Shown one piece after another: positions 22,193 through 34,903 of a stretch of 64,000 bases of DNA (positions are counted from its first letter, which is position 1; each line of letters starts with the position of its first letter). The notes under the pieces were generated by a model. It made no database searches. It saw nothing but the letters and a program-made list of their open reading frames with translations, and was not told where the DNA came from. The DNA is from Isoetes taiwanensis (lineage: Eukaryota; Streptophyta; Lycopodiopsida; Isoetales; Isoetaceae): NCBI GenBank assembly GCA_021234155.1, contig JAJEKV010000002.1, positions 26,467,299 through 26,531,298 on the forward strand, given 5' to 3'. The position numbers were made by a program, and so were the translations under genes.

Positions 22193-25100
22193 ATGCAAAA
22201 GAAGAAGTACCAATGCTGCAGTGAAATCCGAGCCTTATATGTATGAAGTAATCTAATGAAAACCTATCCTTTCAAGCATATATTTTTCTGTTCTGCATTA
22301 ATTACTACCTCTCTTTCACCCAATGTATGACAGAGTATTTGAAATAAATAGGAAAATTTCCTTCTAGCCTTAGAATGAGCAATCACTTGCAGATTTAGAC
22401 TGGACTTTATCCTACTAGTAAATTTTTGGTTCGAAAAATGAATTAAATTTTTTATTACTATCAAAGTTTTGGTTCTTGCCTATATAAAAATGAATGAGAT
22501 AAATCCTTATACACCTATTTTTGGATCTACTGTATATCCTACTATGTATTAAGTGAATCGGAAAATTATTAAGACTTTGTTTTGTTGCACGATTTGCGAA
22601 ATGGCATATTATAGTAATATGCTCTATCGTCTTTTATACGAATACTACAAGTATTTCTCAACGGGAAAATAGGGAAAGCAATCCAGCGCATTACCTCCCT
22701 TTTCAAGTTCAAAATTTTACTCCGGCGACGACGAGTCAATAGGTATGATGAATACCCCATTTCTTGCTTCTTTGGCAGGCATGCTACTACAAAAATTTGT
22801 TGCGACCAGCTGATCTGTATCTTATTGCAGTCAGCAACTGTGCTTCTGAAGAAGTTAATGTTTTCTCCGGGATGACGCGCCTTTGCCATGGATATAAGGA
22901 AGGAACGTTGCCCCAAAGCCAGGTATTTTGAGGAATTATCTTTAAGCTATGATGAAATTCAAGCCCTTTTTTTCTTAAAGCAAATCTGATGCTAGGCTAA
23001 ACTCAGTAATCAAATGCGTCAGCAGTACGATACATATCATACTGTTTAGTCGTGTTTCTGAAAACTTTGAGAATTGTCCTGTCACTTTTGTACCTGTCAA
23101 TAGACATTCTTCGTCATGAGATTATCAGGCAACTGAACTGGGCGATCAACAGGTTTTATCCAATGATTTCAGAGATTACCATCTTCTTTCTGACGAAAGA
23201 AAGATTTTACAAATGGAGAACAAGTTTCTACAAACAAAACTTGGCATCCATCTTGAATTCTGGCAGATAGATCAACGGCACCTTGAAGAAGAACTTTTGA
23301 GGGTACAATCTTGCCTCTATATTCTTCTTCATGAAACTCCACATTTTGTAAATAAGTCGAAAATAACGTTTTAGCATTGATACAGTTGTACGTTTATAGT
23401 TGTTTGATGATGATTCAGCTTGCCATAATCCACATTACAGCAATCTAAACATTTCCAGGAATTAAGGGTCTAGACGATTAGGGAAACAAAAACCTGAGTG
23501 CATTTTTCAGAAACCTTTATCTGAGATACCTTATGAAAGCCGAATCAATAATTTATTGCGGGTCCTACAGTCCCAACTAAGGGGGTCACGAGATTGGTCA
23601 TTGAAATAGGGGAAATTGAAATAACTTTTGATCTAACATGGTGGTATTTATATAAACCTTGCGAACAAACTTAATTCCCTAGCTAGTGCTGTGTTACCTG
23701 TAATATACCAGCACTTGCTGCTCCCTTCATCATGCAATATATCTGTTACATTATATATTTTCTTTTGGCAAACTATGTATTCTCTGGTTTACTTTGCATT
23801 TAAAATGTCATTAACATTGACCAGGAAGCTTCCTTGTTTGATATCAATGTGAATGCAGGCTAATCGCATTTGTGAGAAAATGGAAGTTTCTCATGCATAT
23901 GATCTGGCAAAACTTAATTGCAATTTGGTTTGGAAGGATGAAGAAGCGCTTATCTTAAGATTGAAGCTTGGTAAAGGATTTATGACTTGATTTTCTGCGT
24001 AATAAAATGACTTGATTTTCTGCGTCATAAACACTAAAGTTCTGATGCATGTTGCAGAAAAAGCATTAGATGACCTGGATGATCTCCAATCAAGATTAAA
24101 TGTGCTCACTACATATTATGCCATTCAGAAGGTAATCAGAAAACGTTGTTTTATCTTCTTCACACACTAAGTTAATTATAGCTGTCCAGGAAAACAGTAA
24201 GCATAATGCTGGAAATGAGGAAGAAATGACAGCCAAGAAACAAATAGAGGATCTTGAGAAACAAATTGAGGATCTTCAAAGAAAAATTGTTGACACCGAG
24301 AGCGATTACAAGGCACATCTTGAAAAGGAGAGACATGAGAAATCAGTAATTGAATCACAGTCAAAGAAAGAGATGTCTGGTCTCATGAGGGAAAGGGACT
24401 TTGTGTGGAATCAACTGAAATTGATGGAAAATGATTACTGTAGCCGCATCAAATTGAAAGAAGAACAAATCCAGACTGCAAGAGCAGAAGTGGAAAACCT
24501 GCGAACTGCATTGCAGAAGACAAAGGATGAAAAAGATGCAGAAGTTGTTAAACTGAGCTCAGATTTAAAGCAAGTGGAGGATATGCTGGGGCATGTGATG
24601 GCAAAGTCAAACCATGAAAAGGATGGACATAGTACTATGGAACATGAGCTAGATGAAAATGCTTGCCATATGCATTCTCCTGGTTCAGTCTCGAATTCTG
24701 ATGTTGAGCTTCCAGAGGGTGAGCCTGAGGTGTCAGTCGAAAACGTAAAAGTGGATCATCTTACCAAGGTAAATGTTCAGGTTGTATATTGCTTTTACTT
24801 AAAACATACTGGACACTTAATTAGGTCAGTTGCTTACCTCTTTTAGGGAAAGAAAAAGGTTAATAGGGAGGATAGATCCCCTGATGCTGCAAGCAAGCTC
24901 AGTGCAGCGTTGAAAAGAAATGATGATCTTCAACTTGAAAATCAGAATCTGAAAGTGCTTTATGCTGAACTTGAGGCAAACTATAACAAACAGGTACTGC
25001 ATGTTAGCTTTCCCTAATGGCAATGCAGTTCTCTTTTTTTTTTATTTTGAATCAAGTGTAATATTATTTTTTTAAATGGTCCATTTTCCTGCAGAGGACT

Positions 25101-25618
25101 GAAAAAGTCGTTCGCAACTCCAAAAAGGGTTCAATAACTCGGAACTTAAAAGCTGAACTAGAGGCAGCTGCAGCTTCAGATGAGAAAGAAAATTTGGAAG
25201 TAAGTATTGTTTGGGGCATGCATTTATTAAGCATGCATATTACAAGTAGGTACCAATTATTGAATATCTCTGTATTTCTGGTGAACAGGACAATAGCATA
25301 AGGAAGAGATTACGGTCTGCAAAGGGAGGTACTGGAAGGAAGGGCAGACTAGCTGAACAGGATGAACATGCTATAACTGCAAGGAAAAGTAACTCAAAGG
25401 TCAGTCTTTTTGAAAGACATAGTCTAGGACATTTATTTGTTTTAGCTTGATGGAATTATTATTTTCAGCATAAAATGTCATCAGAAAAATTGGATGCGTC
25501 AGAACAGGAGAAGTTATCAGCAGAACATTCTCGACTTGTTAAAACAGGTTTCTTCTCTAATGCTTTTAGCATTCCAAAGATCAAAGGTCCCTCAACGTCT
25601 GTGAATACCTTTAGGTGA
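22193..25618 (+). CDS. Multi-exon coiled-coil protein, family not recognised
   Basis: Exons by GT-AG junctions and continuous frame: 22193-22240 (tentative), 22673-22742, 22831-22922, 23129-23302, 23859-23970, 24058-24131, 24190-24768, 24847-24993, 25095-25199, 25289-25399, 25469-25618 (TGA at 25616). All phases match (0,1,0,0,1,0,0,0,0,0) and the joined length is 554 codons including the stop. An acidic/serine-rich N-terminal part (SGDDES near residue 35) is followed by helices at about residues 75-190. The 193-codon exon (about residues 191-383) carries clear heptads such as QIEDLEKQIEDLQRKI, i.e. a long coiled coil. A basic segment follows (NSIRKRLRSAKGG, ~residues 470-480), and the protein ends FSIPKIKGPST...NTFR. 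I see no signal peptide, membrane segment or catalytic motif. A scaffold, cytoskeletal or chromosome-associated role would be a guess. The start is the weak point: exon 1 could be replaced or lost, because a copia LTR lies just upstream. Confidence 0.8.
23982..24031 (+). repeat. 25-bp tandem duplication inside an intron
   Basis: Two adjacent copies starting ATGACTTGATTTTCTGCGT (23,982 and 24,007) lie in the intron between the exons ending 23,970 and starting 24,058. They differ only at the last few bases, so this is a recent small duplication that leaves both splice sites intact. Confidence 0.9.
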
Positions 25619-26170
25619 ATGTGGAGGCAATTCTCTCTATTGCATCCATCTTATTAAGTTATTTTCATGTACAATACTTGTTTAACCTGCTGTACTGAGT
25701 AACCCCTACATAGTACATATGAATCATTTATCAGAAGACATGGATTCAGAACCAACGTTTCAGTGTTGAGAAATTGATCTAACGGATAAAAAGATATGTG
25801 GAATTAAGAGATTTAAATTTATCCATCATTCGTTTAAGCAATATCTGTATTCACTTGGTGAATCTAACAAATCTTAGTGCGATTAACTATTCAATCATGC
25901 TAGCTAAACTTTATCTAAACTTTCCCCTTAACTACCTTTGGAAATTTAACAATTTAAATATGTAAAAATGGACACAATAACGCCTGAAATGACCAATTGT
26001 ATTAGGACTGCACACTTCACACTTATGCACATGGTCAAAGAAACAACCTCAGGGCATGGCCTGAACATATCCATGTCTGGTTATTTTCTAACCTTCGGGT
26101 TAAATTAGCCTAATTTTTTTTTATTTATGAAATCACGCCTTCAACACTCAGGTTCATCAGCATAAATGAA
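25619..26170. other. 3' flank of coiled-coil gene
   Basis: Presumed 3' UTR and intergenic DNA, AT-rich. There is no polyadenylation signal I would insist on and no other feature. Confidence 0.4.
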
Positions 26171-26176
26171 CAAAGT

Positions 26177-27100
26177 TTATACATGAGACAAGTCCTGTTT
26201 CCAACATTTTTGTTCATGATCAAGGATTTTCCCTCTTGATTTCCAATAATTATAAAAATAAGCACCACGAATTAGTGGAGGCAATGCAAGCAAATCAGAG
26301 AATGAGTTGCATGCAATGTAATGCATGTCACAAATATGATCAAAGGCAGAACATGCCAGCATCACATGATATTCATCCTCCATTGTTGCCTCAAGACAAC
26401 ATAGGCAAAATCGCAGCTTTCTAGCCTGACCATCCGCTCTACCCGTCTCAATAGCCGATAAGAACTGAGCCATAATTGTGTGATAAACTGCCTTTTCTTC
26501 TGAGAAAGCTCATGGCTCCTCATACATGACCTTAACACACTGCCCCTCAAGTTTATAGTGATCCAGCAGTTCGAGATCCAATCTTGATCGATTATTATTC
26601 AGAACTATAACACTGCTTGCCTCCCATAACACCCTAGGATATTTATATGAAATGGGCCGGATCCGAGATCGAATTTTGATAATGTCCGGATGGCCCAAAA
26701 CTCTGAGCGGTGTGTTAAGATAGCATACAGCCTGGTGTACTTCAAAAATTTTGGGCCATCAAAATATGAAACAGAGCGTCGCGCGCACCCTCATATTTGA
26801 TGGCCCTCAAAAGCCCACCAGTAACACCCTGAAGCTAAGCGTTATCTACCATAGTATTCACCCCCTTACGATAAAATTCACACTTCACCATGATGGCCAT
26901 AGCTTGTCAATCGTCCATTCCATCCTATCTCATGCTCGGGAAGATCATCAAGATGAATGCCCCATTTTTGTACCCAGTTAGCAAGTTGCTTGTACCACCC
27001 TATTTGGTTTGTTATGGAATGCGATGTTCTCCCATTTTCATAACCTGCTGTAAATAGGTGAGTGATTGGGTCAATGCCTCAACCTCTCAAAGGATACAAA
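26177..27100 (-). pseudogene. LINE ORF2 C-terminal fragment with zinc knuckle
   Basis: The minus-strand open stretch 26,473-26,177 (98 codons) holds RFCLCCLEATMEDEYHVML, then AC and SAF. This is a C-x2-C...H-x4-C knuckle in an MEDE-HV context, as found at the end of RTE/jockey-like plant LINE polyproteins, followed by RGAYFYNYWKSR. Frames further upstream on the minus strand (26,980-26,510) give WGIHLDDLPEHEIG and LLDHYKLEGQCVKVMYEE, compatible with the thumb/linker. No RT core or endonuclease remains, so it is strongly truncated. Its 3' end lacks the TTCC-type tail of the other LINEs here, suggesting a different subfamily. Confidence 0.6.
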
Positions 27101-29920
27101 CGAGTTTCGGCTAGCATCATCTCATACAGAGTTTGCAGTTTCACCCCTAGCTCCTTAAGGTGGAGCTGCCATGTTTCCCGCACTTAAGAGGCGTGAACAC
27201 GTTAAATTGTCCATTGGTTTAACAAGGTATCATTGAATACCTAATCAGATATGCCATATGGTTGTCAAAAAATTGCCCTTAAAAAATCTAGGGTTAAAAA
27301 GTTATGTGGCTCCAAATTGAGAGTGTAAGTGCCCCATAAGCCCGCGCATGTGGCATATTCGCCACAGCATGCGGGCACCGCGCCAGCACCCTCCTCTCCC
27401 TAACTAGATCGCCAAGTTCGTGTAATTATGATCCAAACTTCGCTAGCTTATAGATCTCATCTCACCACATGCGAAACCCTCGTCCCGTACACAAGGTTCC
27501 GCCTCACGTCCCCTCATGGCCTGGCATAAGTGGTGAAATTGTTAGCTTAGCGGAATGACCCCCTCCATCTCCTTGGTCATAGCAGAAATGACATGTGGCC
27601 CAGCGATCCTTGAATGCTGGTACAGGGACCATCATTCGCTACCATTTCTGGCCCCTTTACTCGCTTTTGCCAAAAATTCCTCTCCTCTAAGACGATTGAT
27701 CTACCTCCAAAAACACTTCTCTGCAGAATTTAAGAGGATCATAGATTCAAGTACCTCGCACAAGAGGCGGAGGGCCTGTCATACCATTCAGGCTTTTATC
27801 ACGAGAGCTTTTTTTTCTTCAATTAGCATCGCCAGTTTGCGGCTCATGGCACACTTCAATTTGTTTGCATTCCTGCATCAGTTCAACTCTGAGCTCAAGG
27901 GTAAGGTCTTTTATTCCAAGTTATGTGGTTGTAGAATCTAGTTCATCTAATTCACGTCCTCTCTGCAGCATAATGGAAGGGCAATGGAGGCGTGGCCAAG
28001 GCATATCAAAAAGCGCCTATGTAAGCTTCCCAAAATGCCCACTCTCGCCCGAAGAAAGAAGCGTAGATTGACCGAATACCGATGAGCAGAAGCTTGGCTC
28101 TTTTACATTGAAGAACTGCCTTGTTAATCGGGAGGAAATCTCCACTGCAGCTGCCTCCAACCTCAATGTTGTGATCACACCCGAGATCTCTGATCAGATC
28201 CAGCATGCAAAAGATGACCATGAAATGGTTCACTGTAGCGTGACAATGGCTGAGGCGGATCGGGTTAAATTTGAAAGCCCTGTAAATCCTAAGACCTAAG
28301 CTGCTAGCATGCTAGTGCTACTAGGCCAAATGGACGATCCTTATAAATAAACCCTTTTATATATGCCATATAGGCTAGTAACTAACTTCATATGTACTTG
28401 CCTTTGATTATGAGTGTTTTGTTTTTGTTGTAGTGCCATTTTGTGAAAGAGTATTTTGTCAAAGGGATGTTTTCGATTCAACAATGTAAGTGCCCTCGTG
28501 GCACTATGAATGAAAGATGTTTTTGCATTGCAATACTTGATCACACAACATTGTTTTTTGGCTATTTGGTATCATGGCTTTTTTGGCCATTAACAATATT
28601 ACAGGACATCTAAGACTTCCCATTGGCAGAGCTGTATACTATTCTTCTACTGTCTTGTCCGAGTCATAACCATTCTGCATGAATTGATTAGATTTAATAA
28701 TAACCTATAGGGCTCTGTCCATCCAAACCACAGGCAAGAGATAGCATACCTTATCTGTAACATTCGTATTCAAAGAGAGGGCTGGTGTTGCCTCTTCGAC
28801 CTGCATAGGGTGGGGTGTTACCAAATGTTCTATTGAATAAGATGCAGAATGAAAGGTGCATACATGCCATGTCACTCTCAAAATATAGAAACCCTCATCC
28901 ATGTCTCCTCCACTTTGTAGCAAAAGGAGCTTGGGCATCTACCTGATTAAATACATCTCTAATGTCTTTGACGCTTGTCCAATTCTTGAGACACATCTTC
29001 ATTTCACAGTCTGTTTGGATGCAACATAGTTAATCCATCCTTGTGTATCCATCATCAGGCACAAGAGGGCTGGATGCTCCTTTGGCTAGCTTTGGCAAGA
29101 TCCCATCTCTTGAGGGGGGGGCTTCTAATGTTGCTTACCTTATTTAGGTATAGGTCGACTAATGGAATACACCCTTCTATGCTGATTAGTGGAGTTGACC
29201 TCTTCTCCCTCACATAAGTGTGTCCTCGAGACTATACTCCACATCCTAGTTGTGTTTGGGTTTGGTTGAGTGCCAAGCTGCCCCGTGACACATAGGCATA
29301 TAGTAAGTTGGATTTGTTGATTTACACTTAGGGTGGGAATTATCCTCATTCACGATAGGTGTCTTGCAATAAGCAGGGACCCTTGACCTGTCTTAAGTCT
29401 TATTGAGCCCTAGCAACTGACCTCCTTTGCTCTGCTGACCTCAGTTCAATGGTCTCACGACAACCAAATACAACATGAACTGCGGATTTGGTAGGCTGGA
29501 TATGCTTGATTCCTCAACCTCTTAATGCTGGCCTCATACAAGGCCTCACAGCACTCTACTCTCCCTCTCTACTCTGTTTGCAGTAGCCTTGGCTACGACC
29601 TCCTCCTTCTCAATCCTCCTTCTTGCCTCCAACCTTCTTGGGGAATCTATTCCCTCTTAAGCCTTTCAGCCTCTTGCTCTATGTAACACCTGCGCAAGTG
29701 CCCGGAACCCATCCTTCCCAGTATAAGGAACTCTATCATGCAGATTAGACATGCACTATTCTAGAGGCTATCCCTTGTGTATTTTTGTTAAGCGGCCTTG
29801 TGAAGTTTGTACAATCCCGGATCCTTATAAGACCCGGCGCATGATCCCACGTAATGTAACTTAACATGTTCACGTGATGCCTAGACGTGCTTCTCCCATT
29901 GTAGGTCCAATTCCTGCATG
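27101..29920. other. No gene recognised; includes a small palindrome
   Basis: Open stretches at 27,555-27,941 and 28,108-28,299 (plus) are not recognisable. A near-perfect inverted repeat lies at 27,341-27,354 and 27,361-27,375 (CCCGCGCATGTGGC against GCCACAGCATGCGGG, 6-base loop), GC-rich in an AT-rich setting. No transposon ends could be tied to it. Confidence 0.3.
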
Positions 29921-29922
29921 GT

Positions 29923-31290
29923 CTAACCCTTTACAACATGGGCTTCCATATCCAAGCCCTGCACACATGGTTCGAATTGCTCCAATGGTTCATGCATGAC
30001 ATTGGGTACAACATTCCCATATTCTTCTCCAACCTCATTTGATAGTTGTCCAATGGGCGATGCTCGCATACACACGTCTTCCTTTGCAAATCTCAATCCT
30101 TCTTTTCTAGGAACCATCTTTGTTGGGTTATATGGCCATATTCCAGTTGCTATGAAACTTGCTTTTATGTTAGAGAGAGTTAGACCAGGTGCAATGGACT
30201 GAGAAATCAGTTCATCTATGTCTTTCCTCTTTGGCTCTGTCCTACCCTTCTTGACCATATAGTCTGCCCCAAGTTTTTTGAATGCAGCTTTGAATGGTGC
30301 AAAGCAAGATACATCTGGTGGTTGCAGCCTATGTGATGTGCGGGTAGGTAGTAGGACAAAATGTATGCTCATCTCTTTGGCAGCAAGGATGACATCCAGT
30401 TCCACATGGCTGCTATGGCCATCCAACAATATGAGATGGGGTTGATCAGGTGAGACCCCTCTAGGGACTCTAGACTGAAAATGGAATCCAAGCTGATTGC
30501 TGCATTGCTTGAATTGCTCCCTCTTCACACCTTCCTATGCTCATCCTTGTACCCTTGAAAATATACAGGTTAGGCAGTCGGAACCCTTTTGCATTGACAC
30601 ACACTAGAATAGTTACCCATTCTCTTGTATTCATCACTAGCTCACTAACCCTATTCTCCCCTTGCAACTATCCTCAAACCCGTCACTTTCCCAGCTTGAA
30701 TCCCTGTCTCATCTATATTCCAGATTCTTGAGGGGGGGAAGTTATACTCCTCATACACCTCTTTCAACCCTGTGTAGAAGCTATCCAGGTTGGCTTGATT
30801 CATTACCCGGGCACGTGACACCTCCAATGTTTCGGCACTCTTGAGAGAAATCTCGGGGTGTCTTTGCATGAAAAGCTTCCACCATTTGCTCCTTGGCACA
30901 CCATTCATCTCGGCTGCACACTCCTTCACAACGGCTAGTGTCACACCCATCCCTTGCTCTGCCCTGCCTATTGCCCAATCAACCAATTCTTTTTCTTGAG
31001 GTTTGAATTAGCCGAGGATGCAGGGGTTGCCTAGTATTCTTTTTTTAGAAATGCAGCTGATACATGCAATTCACGATGGGCGACTCTAGTATGCAGTCGT
31101 GCGGATCGTCTCAATTGAAAATACCATTTTCACTAACCTCATCAAGGGCGTCCAACATCTCTTCCTCGAGATCCATTGCCACCAGCTCTTATTTGGTCTA
31201 TTTGGCGTGCGGTCTGAGATCCGGCTTGTTGCTAGCCCTTTCTTCTTGGCTTTGGGCGCACAAACCCGTTTGTTGGCCGCTGCCATTGGT
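29923..31290 (-). pseudogene. Pogo-like (Tc1/mariner superfamily) DDE transposase
   Basis: This would cut and paste a DNA transposon. Reading minus, 31,286-31,086 holds a basic N-terminal piece. The stretch 30,986-30,651 holds a CENP-B/Tc5-type helix-turn-helix (KWWKLFMQRHPEISLKSAET), then IWNIDETGI with the first catalytic Asp. The stretch 30,667-30,528 holds WVTILVCVNAKG...YIFKGTRM. The 201-codon frame 30,528-29,923 holds LILLDGHSSH (second Asp) and LLPTRTSHRLQPPDVSCFAPFK (third Asp, with the diagnostic P..tSH.lQP.D). All three acidic residues survive, but they lie in separate frames, so at least two frameshifts break it. Similar plant proteins are annotated jerky/tigger-like DDE-1 endonucleases. 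No terminal inverted repeats or TA duplication were found. Confidence 0.85.
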
Positions 31291-31467
31291 CTGACGCTGC
31301 TCGGAGCTATGGCATTGATCTCTGGTCAGATCTTAGTCGATACCATCGCTCTCGTGTGCGGCAAAACAGGGAAGATATGGATTCTTGGCTGGATTGCTCT
31401 ATGTCTGATGGAATTGCTCGAGCTTGCTGTATAATCTTGATAATCCATCTCATTAAGGGGATTATAG

Positions 31468-31491
31468 CTGGAATTAGTCCGCCAATTCCAG
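31468..31491. repeat. Perfect 8-bp inverted repeat
   Basis: CTGGAATT and AATTCCAG separated by 8 bases, just upstream (minus sense) of the pogo-like remnant. It is too short to be called a terminal inverted repeat. Confidence 0.6.
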
Positions 31492-32674
31492 TCCCCAGTA
31501 TATATTTCTCCTAAGCATTGAAGTTATTTTTTTTAGTATTATCACGTATGTCAAAAGTGATTAAATACAAACCTTACAGTATACATGGGTGCATGCAAGG
31601 GTTAGATGAAAATCTTGGGCTGAATAATAGCAAAGGTGCATAAATGCTGCTGCCATCGTTGCTTTAAATCGCATAAAGAAATAATTTATAATTAAGGCAG
31701 CGTTTAAATATAGAAAGGATAAGTCACGCCGTAAATGTAATAGCCATATGCATTACAAAGGAGCAGTATGTTGTGCTTTTGAGGCATAGAGCCTAGCTTA
31801 GTATAAAACACTAGAGAAAGGGCAATTCGTTGCCTCATTTTTAGGAGAAGAAGAAATCAGAGAAGAGATTAGAGAAGGAGCAGAGGACTGGAAGAAGATC
31901 GGAAGGCAGAAAGTATATAGAGAGAAAAGAAGCGAATTCAGGTGGGAGGTTATGGCTTACACCTAGGGATGGATTATTCAAGTCTTAAAATTGTCTGCTT
32001 GATTTCAATTAAAATGTAGGTTCTTGGTTGCGAATTTAGAGCTTGGAATGGGTTTTATCTTGTTTCTCTTGTCTTGTTTCTCTTCATCTGATACTGATAC
32101 AGAGTTCTTTCATGTACCCCATGATAAATAAGGATTGTTGATATGAATGCAGCTTTTCTTTTGATATTCTTTGTTATAGATAGATCAGAATAACAACTGA
32201 GGAAGAATCCTTTTCTTAAGTAAATCAAGTAGACAACCTTTGGGCTGTGTTACTGCTCTGTGATCAGGCGGCACCCGAGATTCTAGAACTCCTTGCCATC
32301 GCTGTCCTTTTACTGCGTAGAAGATTCCAGCCGATTCTGTTTGCTCTGTGATTGGCTATTAGCATGGATTCGATCTATTCCTTGAAGCTCAGAGCAAAAT
32401 ATTGTAGAAGTCTGCAAGTTCTTAGAATCTCATCTTACCGTATGTAAACTTCTGATATAGAATGATTGGCTACTGCTTTCTTGGATTATGATAATCTGCT
32501 TCACAGCTGCGCAGTTTCATGAGAACCCAAGCTGCAACTTCTCTTCCGGAGAGTGGCCGAAATGTCACAGGCGCTTTTGTCAATGCATTATACCCTAAAA
32601 ATAAGATAAAACATAAAAGCTTCTTATTGCGTTTAAATAAAACATTTCAGCATTTTTATGACAATAAACTCTAT

Positions 32675-32760
32675 TGTAGAGTTGGTTAAGGGAATTTGTT
32701 AAGACTTCTAGTGCTACCTCAGGTTTGGGGTTCAAACCCGCATAAGCCCTTTCTTTTAGC
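32675..32760 (+). repeat. tRNA-like (SINE-type) Pol III promoter fragment
   Basis: An A-box-like TGGTTAAGGG at 32,683-32,692 is followed 37 bases later by a perfect B box, GGTTCAAACC (32,729-32,738), inside GGGGTTCAAACCC, i.e. a T-arm. The flanks do not pair into an acceptor stem and the anticodon arm is not evident. A tRNA-derived SINE head is therefore more likely than a functional tRNA. Confidence 0.4.
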
Positions 32761-34903
32761 CCATTTTGTCCCTATAACTTCTTTTGTTCTATGTTCTTGG
32801 AAATAGGACATTAATGGTGTCGTTTCTCTTGTTAGTTATGTGTTATTTTCCCTTGTTGAATGGTCGATATTGCACTAGGATTATTAAGTTGATCCTTTGC
32901 TTTCTTGATATGTATTTGCCAAGTTGTTGATGTCTAATGTGCTTGCATTGCCATGAAGATACTTTGGATTGAATTCGTAATACATGTAACATGCTCTTCT
33001 TTGATATAGTCCTCTGGGGGCCGAAGACTAGATGTCTGCGTAGAATTACAAGTCACCATGTGATACACTGAACTATTAATATTATTGCACCCATTGTTGT
33101 TAGCGTATATTAATGAAACATAGGCGTTGATACTAGCGTGGGTCTGTAGCGTCAAACTCATGGTTAAGTGGTCCTCGATCTTTGGTGCTTGATTATTGGA
33201 AGGTGTATTAATACGCTACCCGAGGCTTACACCAGCCCCTATACCCTTGCTTTGATCAGTAGAGTTGGCCATCTCGATTACCAGAGGAATATTGGTTGCA
33301 CCTTATGATTGTCCTAATTACTTGTCTTATTTTTAACATGGTGATGTGCATGATATCTTGAAGATTAGGTGCCATGATAATATAATTGTAGACATGTGTT
33401 GACAAGTGTGATTCTGAGGATAAGAGCATGATGGTAAACTTGATTAAATAGTATTTTGGTGGCATTGCATGTTGTATGTCTAGGTACCTAGAATTACGGT
33501 ATATAAACCCCACTTAGTCCTTGTGGCTAACTCCTTTTAATTCATGGTGTAAGCGAGTTGAGGAGCAACACAGTGTGGCCGTGGATTGTGTGGAATTAAT
33601 AGAGTCATGTTGATATCTAGAATTTCTTAGTCACGAGGGCTTTCATGGATATCACGTATATTTGAAGTTGAGTATTATATACCTATATTTATGCATTGAA
33701 ATTTACTGGTATAGCCTTTGGGCCTATGATAAATAAGTTCTATTTTTCCTTTTAAAGGATAAAGATTAATTCTTTACCATATTTTTTTTGGTTTTGATTG
33801 CATTGTCAGTGTGACCAGCAAACGCACATTAGGTATTTCATCTATCTCGTCAAAATATGTCGAGACTCCAGTTATCAACAAAGAGATAGCAGCCAAAACT
33901 ATCCACGAAGCGAAATTTACAAGCCAAAAAGCCTAAGCACTAGACTATCATTTGATGGGCACTTCCTTACATTGCATGGGCTAGAAGAAGATAGCATTAC
34001 CTCGATTGACACATAGATATCTTGGTGGCCACATGACATCCCCTGAAGATTCTATAATCCATTGGTGTTAGTGAAATCCACGAAGCAAAAGACACACCCT
34101 CAGCGATAAACAGCGGTTGGTCTGCTTGGTGGTGGTATTTTATATTATCTATAGAAGGCCATGGAGTCTATTATGTGAGAAAGGAATGATAATGTACCTC
34201 AGTAGTAGGTGTGTTGCATACCACAACATTTGGTGTAGCTATGAGCACATAACATGCCCCCCAAAATTCTACTCACGGTGGTGCTATGTGTTCACAGTAC
34301 CAAATCTGCAAAATAACCTCATTAATAGATATATTTTTATCCAATTAACACTGATGAGTTGGTGGTCCCATGTATGCCCCCATGTATGCCATGTTCCCTA
34401 TCGAGGGAGAGCGGACATAACATACTATATTATACTTGGAAATATATGTTACACTTCATGAGGTGTGATATTCATGTGTAAAGTGGAAGGCGTGCCTTTA
34501 CATCATAGTATTGGCTCCTTGTAGGCGGCGTTCCTTGCAGTGCGTGTTCTGGGAGAGGAGTATCAACACATCTTGCACATTTTGAACCTGAGTTGGCCAG
34601 TGTGCAAAAAGGCGTTAAATGCAGCAGATCAATGACCACTTTCGATCCAATGTTAGACCACAGCAGCTATTAAATGTGAGTGAATCACGATGAAGCCAGT
34701 GGTAGTGGCATCATATGAATAGTCCGGGGCCCGATTTTTGGTTGATAGAAAAAATCGTTCTCCAAAATTGGAGTATATATTCGCAATGCGGATCACCTAA
34801 AACTCTTACCACCAAACTTTAGATGCATGATTCAAATCCACCAACCTAAGCGTTCTTCACAAGGCCTTTCTCCGTATCCCAGCAGTTTCATCCGTGGCAT
34901 ATT

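Larger units (their letters stand above)
31435..33800. other. Mostly unrecognised; purine-rich tract and a SINE-like piece
   Basis: A purine-rich tract of AGAGAAG-type repeats runs over ~31,845-31,930. Apart from the tRNA-like piece at ~32,675-32,760, listed separately, I recognise nothing. It probably includes the 3' flank of the minus-strand Helitron, but its end was not located. Confidence 0.3.

Noticed and set aside
22569-22916. 115-codon minus ORF overlapping the coiled-coil gene
   Set aside because: It is antisense to two well-supported exons (22,673-22,742 and 22,831-22,922) and shows no domain.
27341-27375. GC-rich palindrome as a transcription terminator or transposon end
   Set aside because: Not followed by a T-run, not paired with a second copy, and no flanking duplication.
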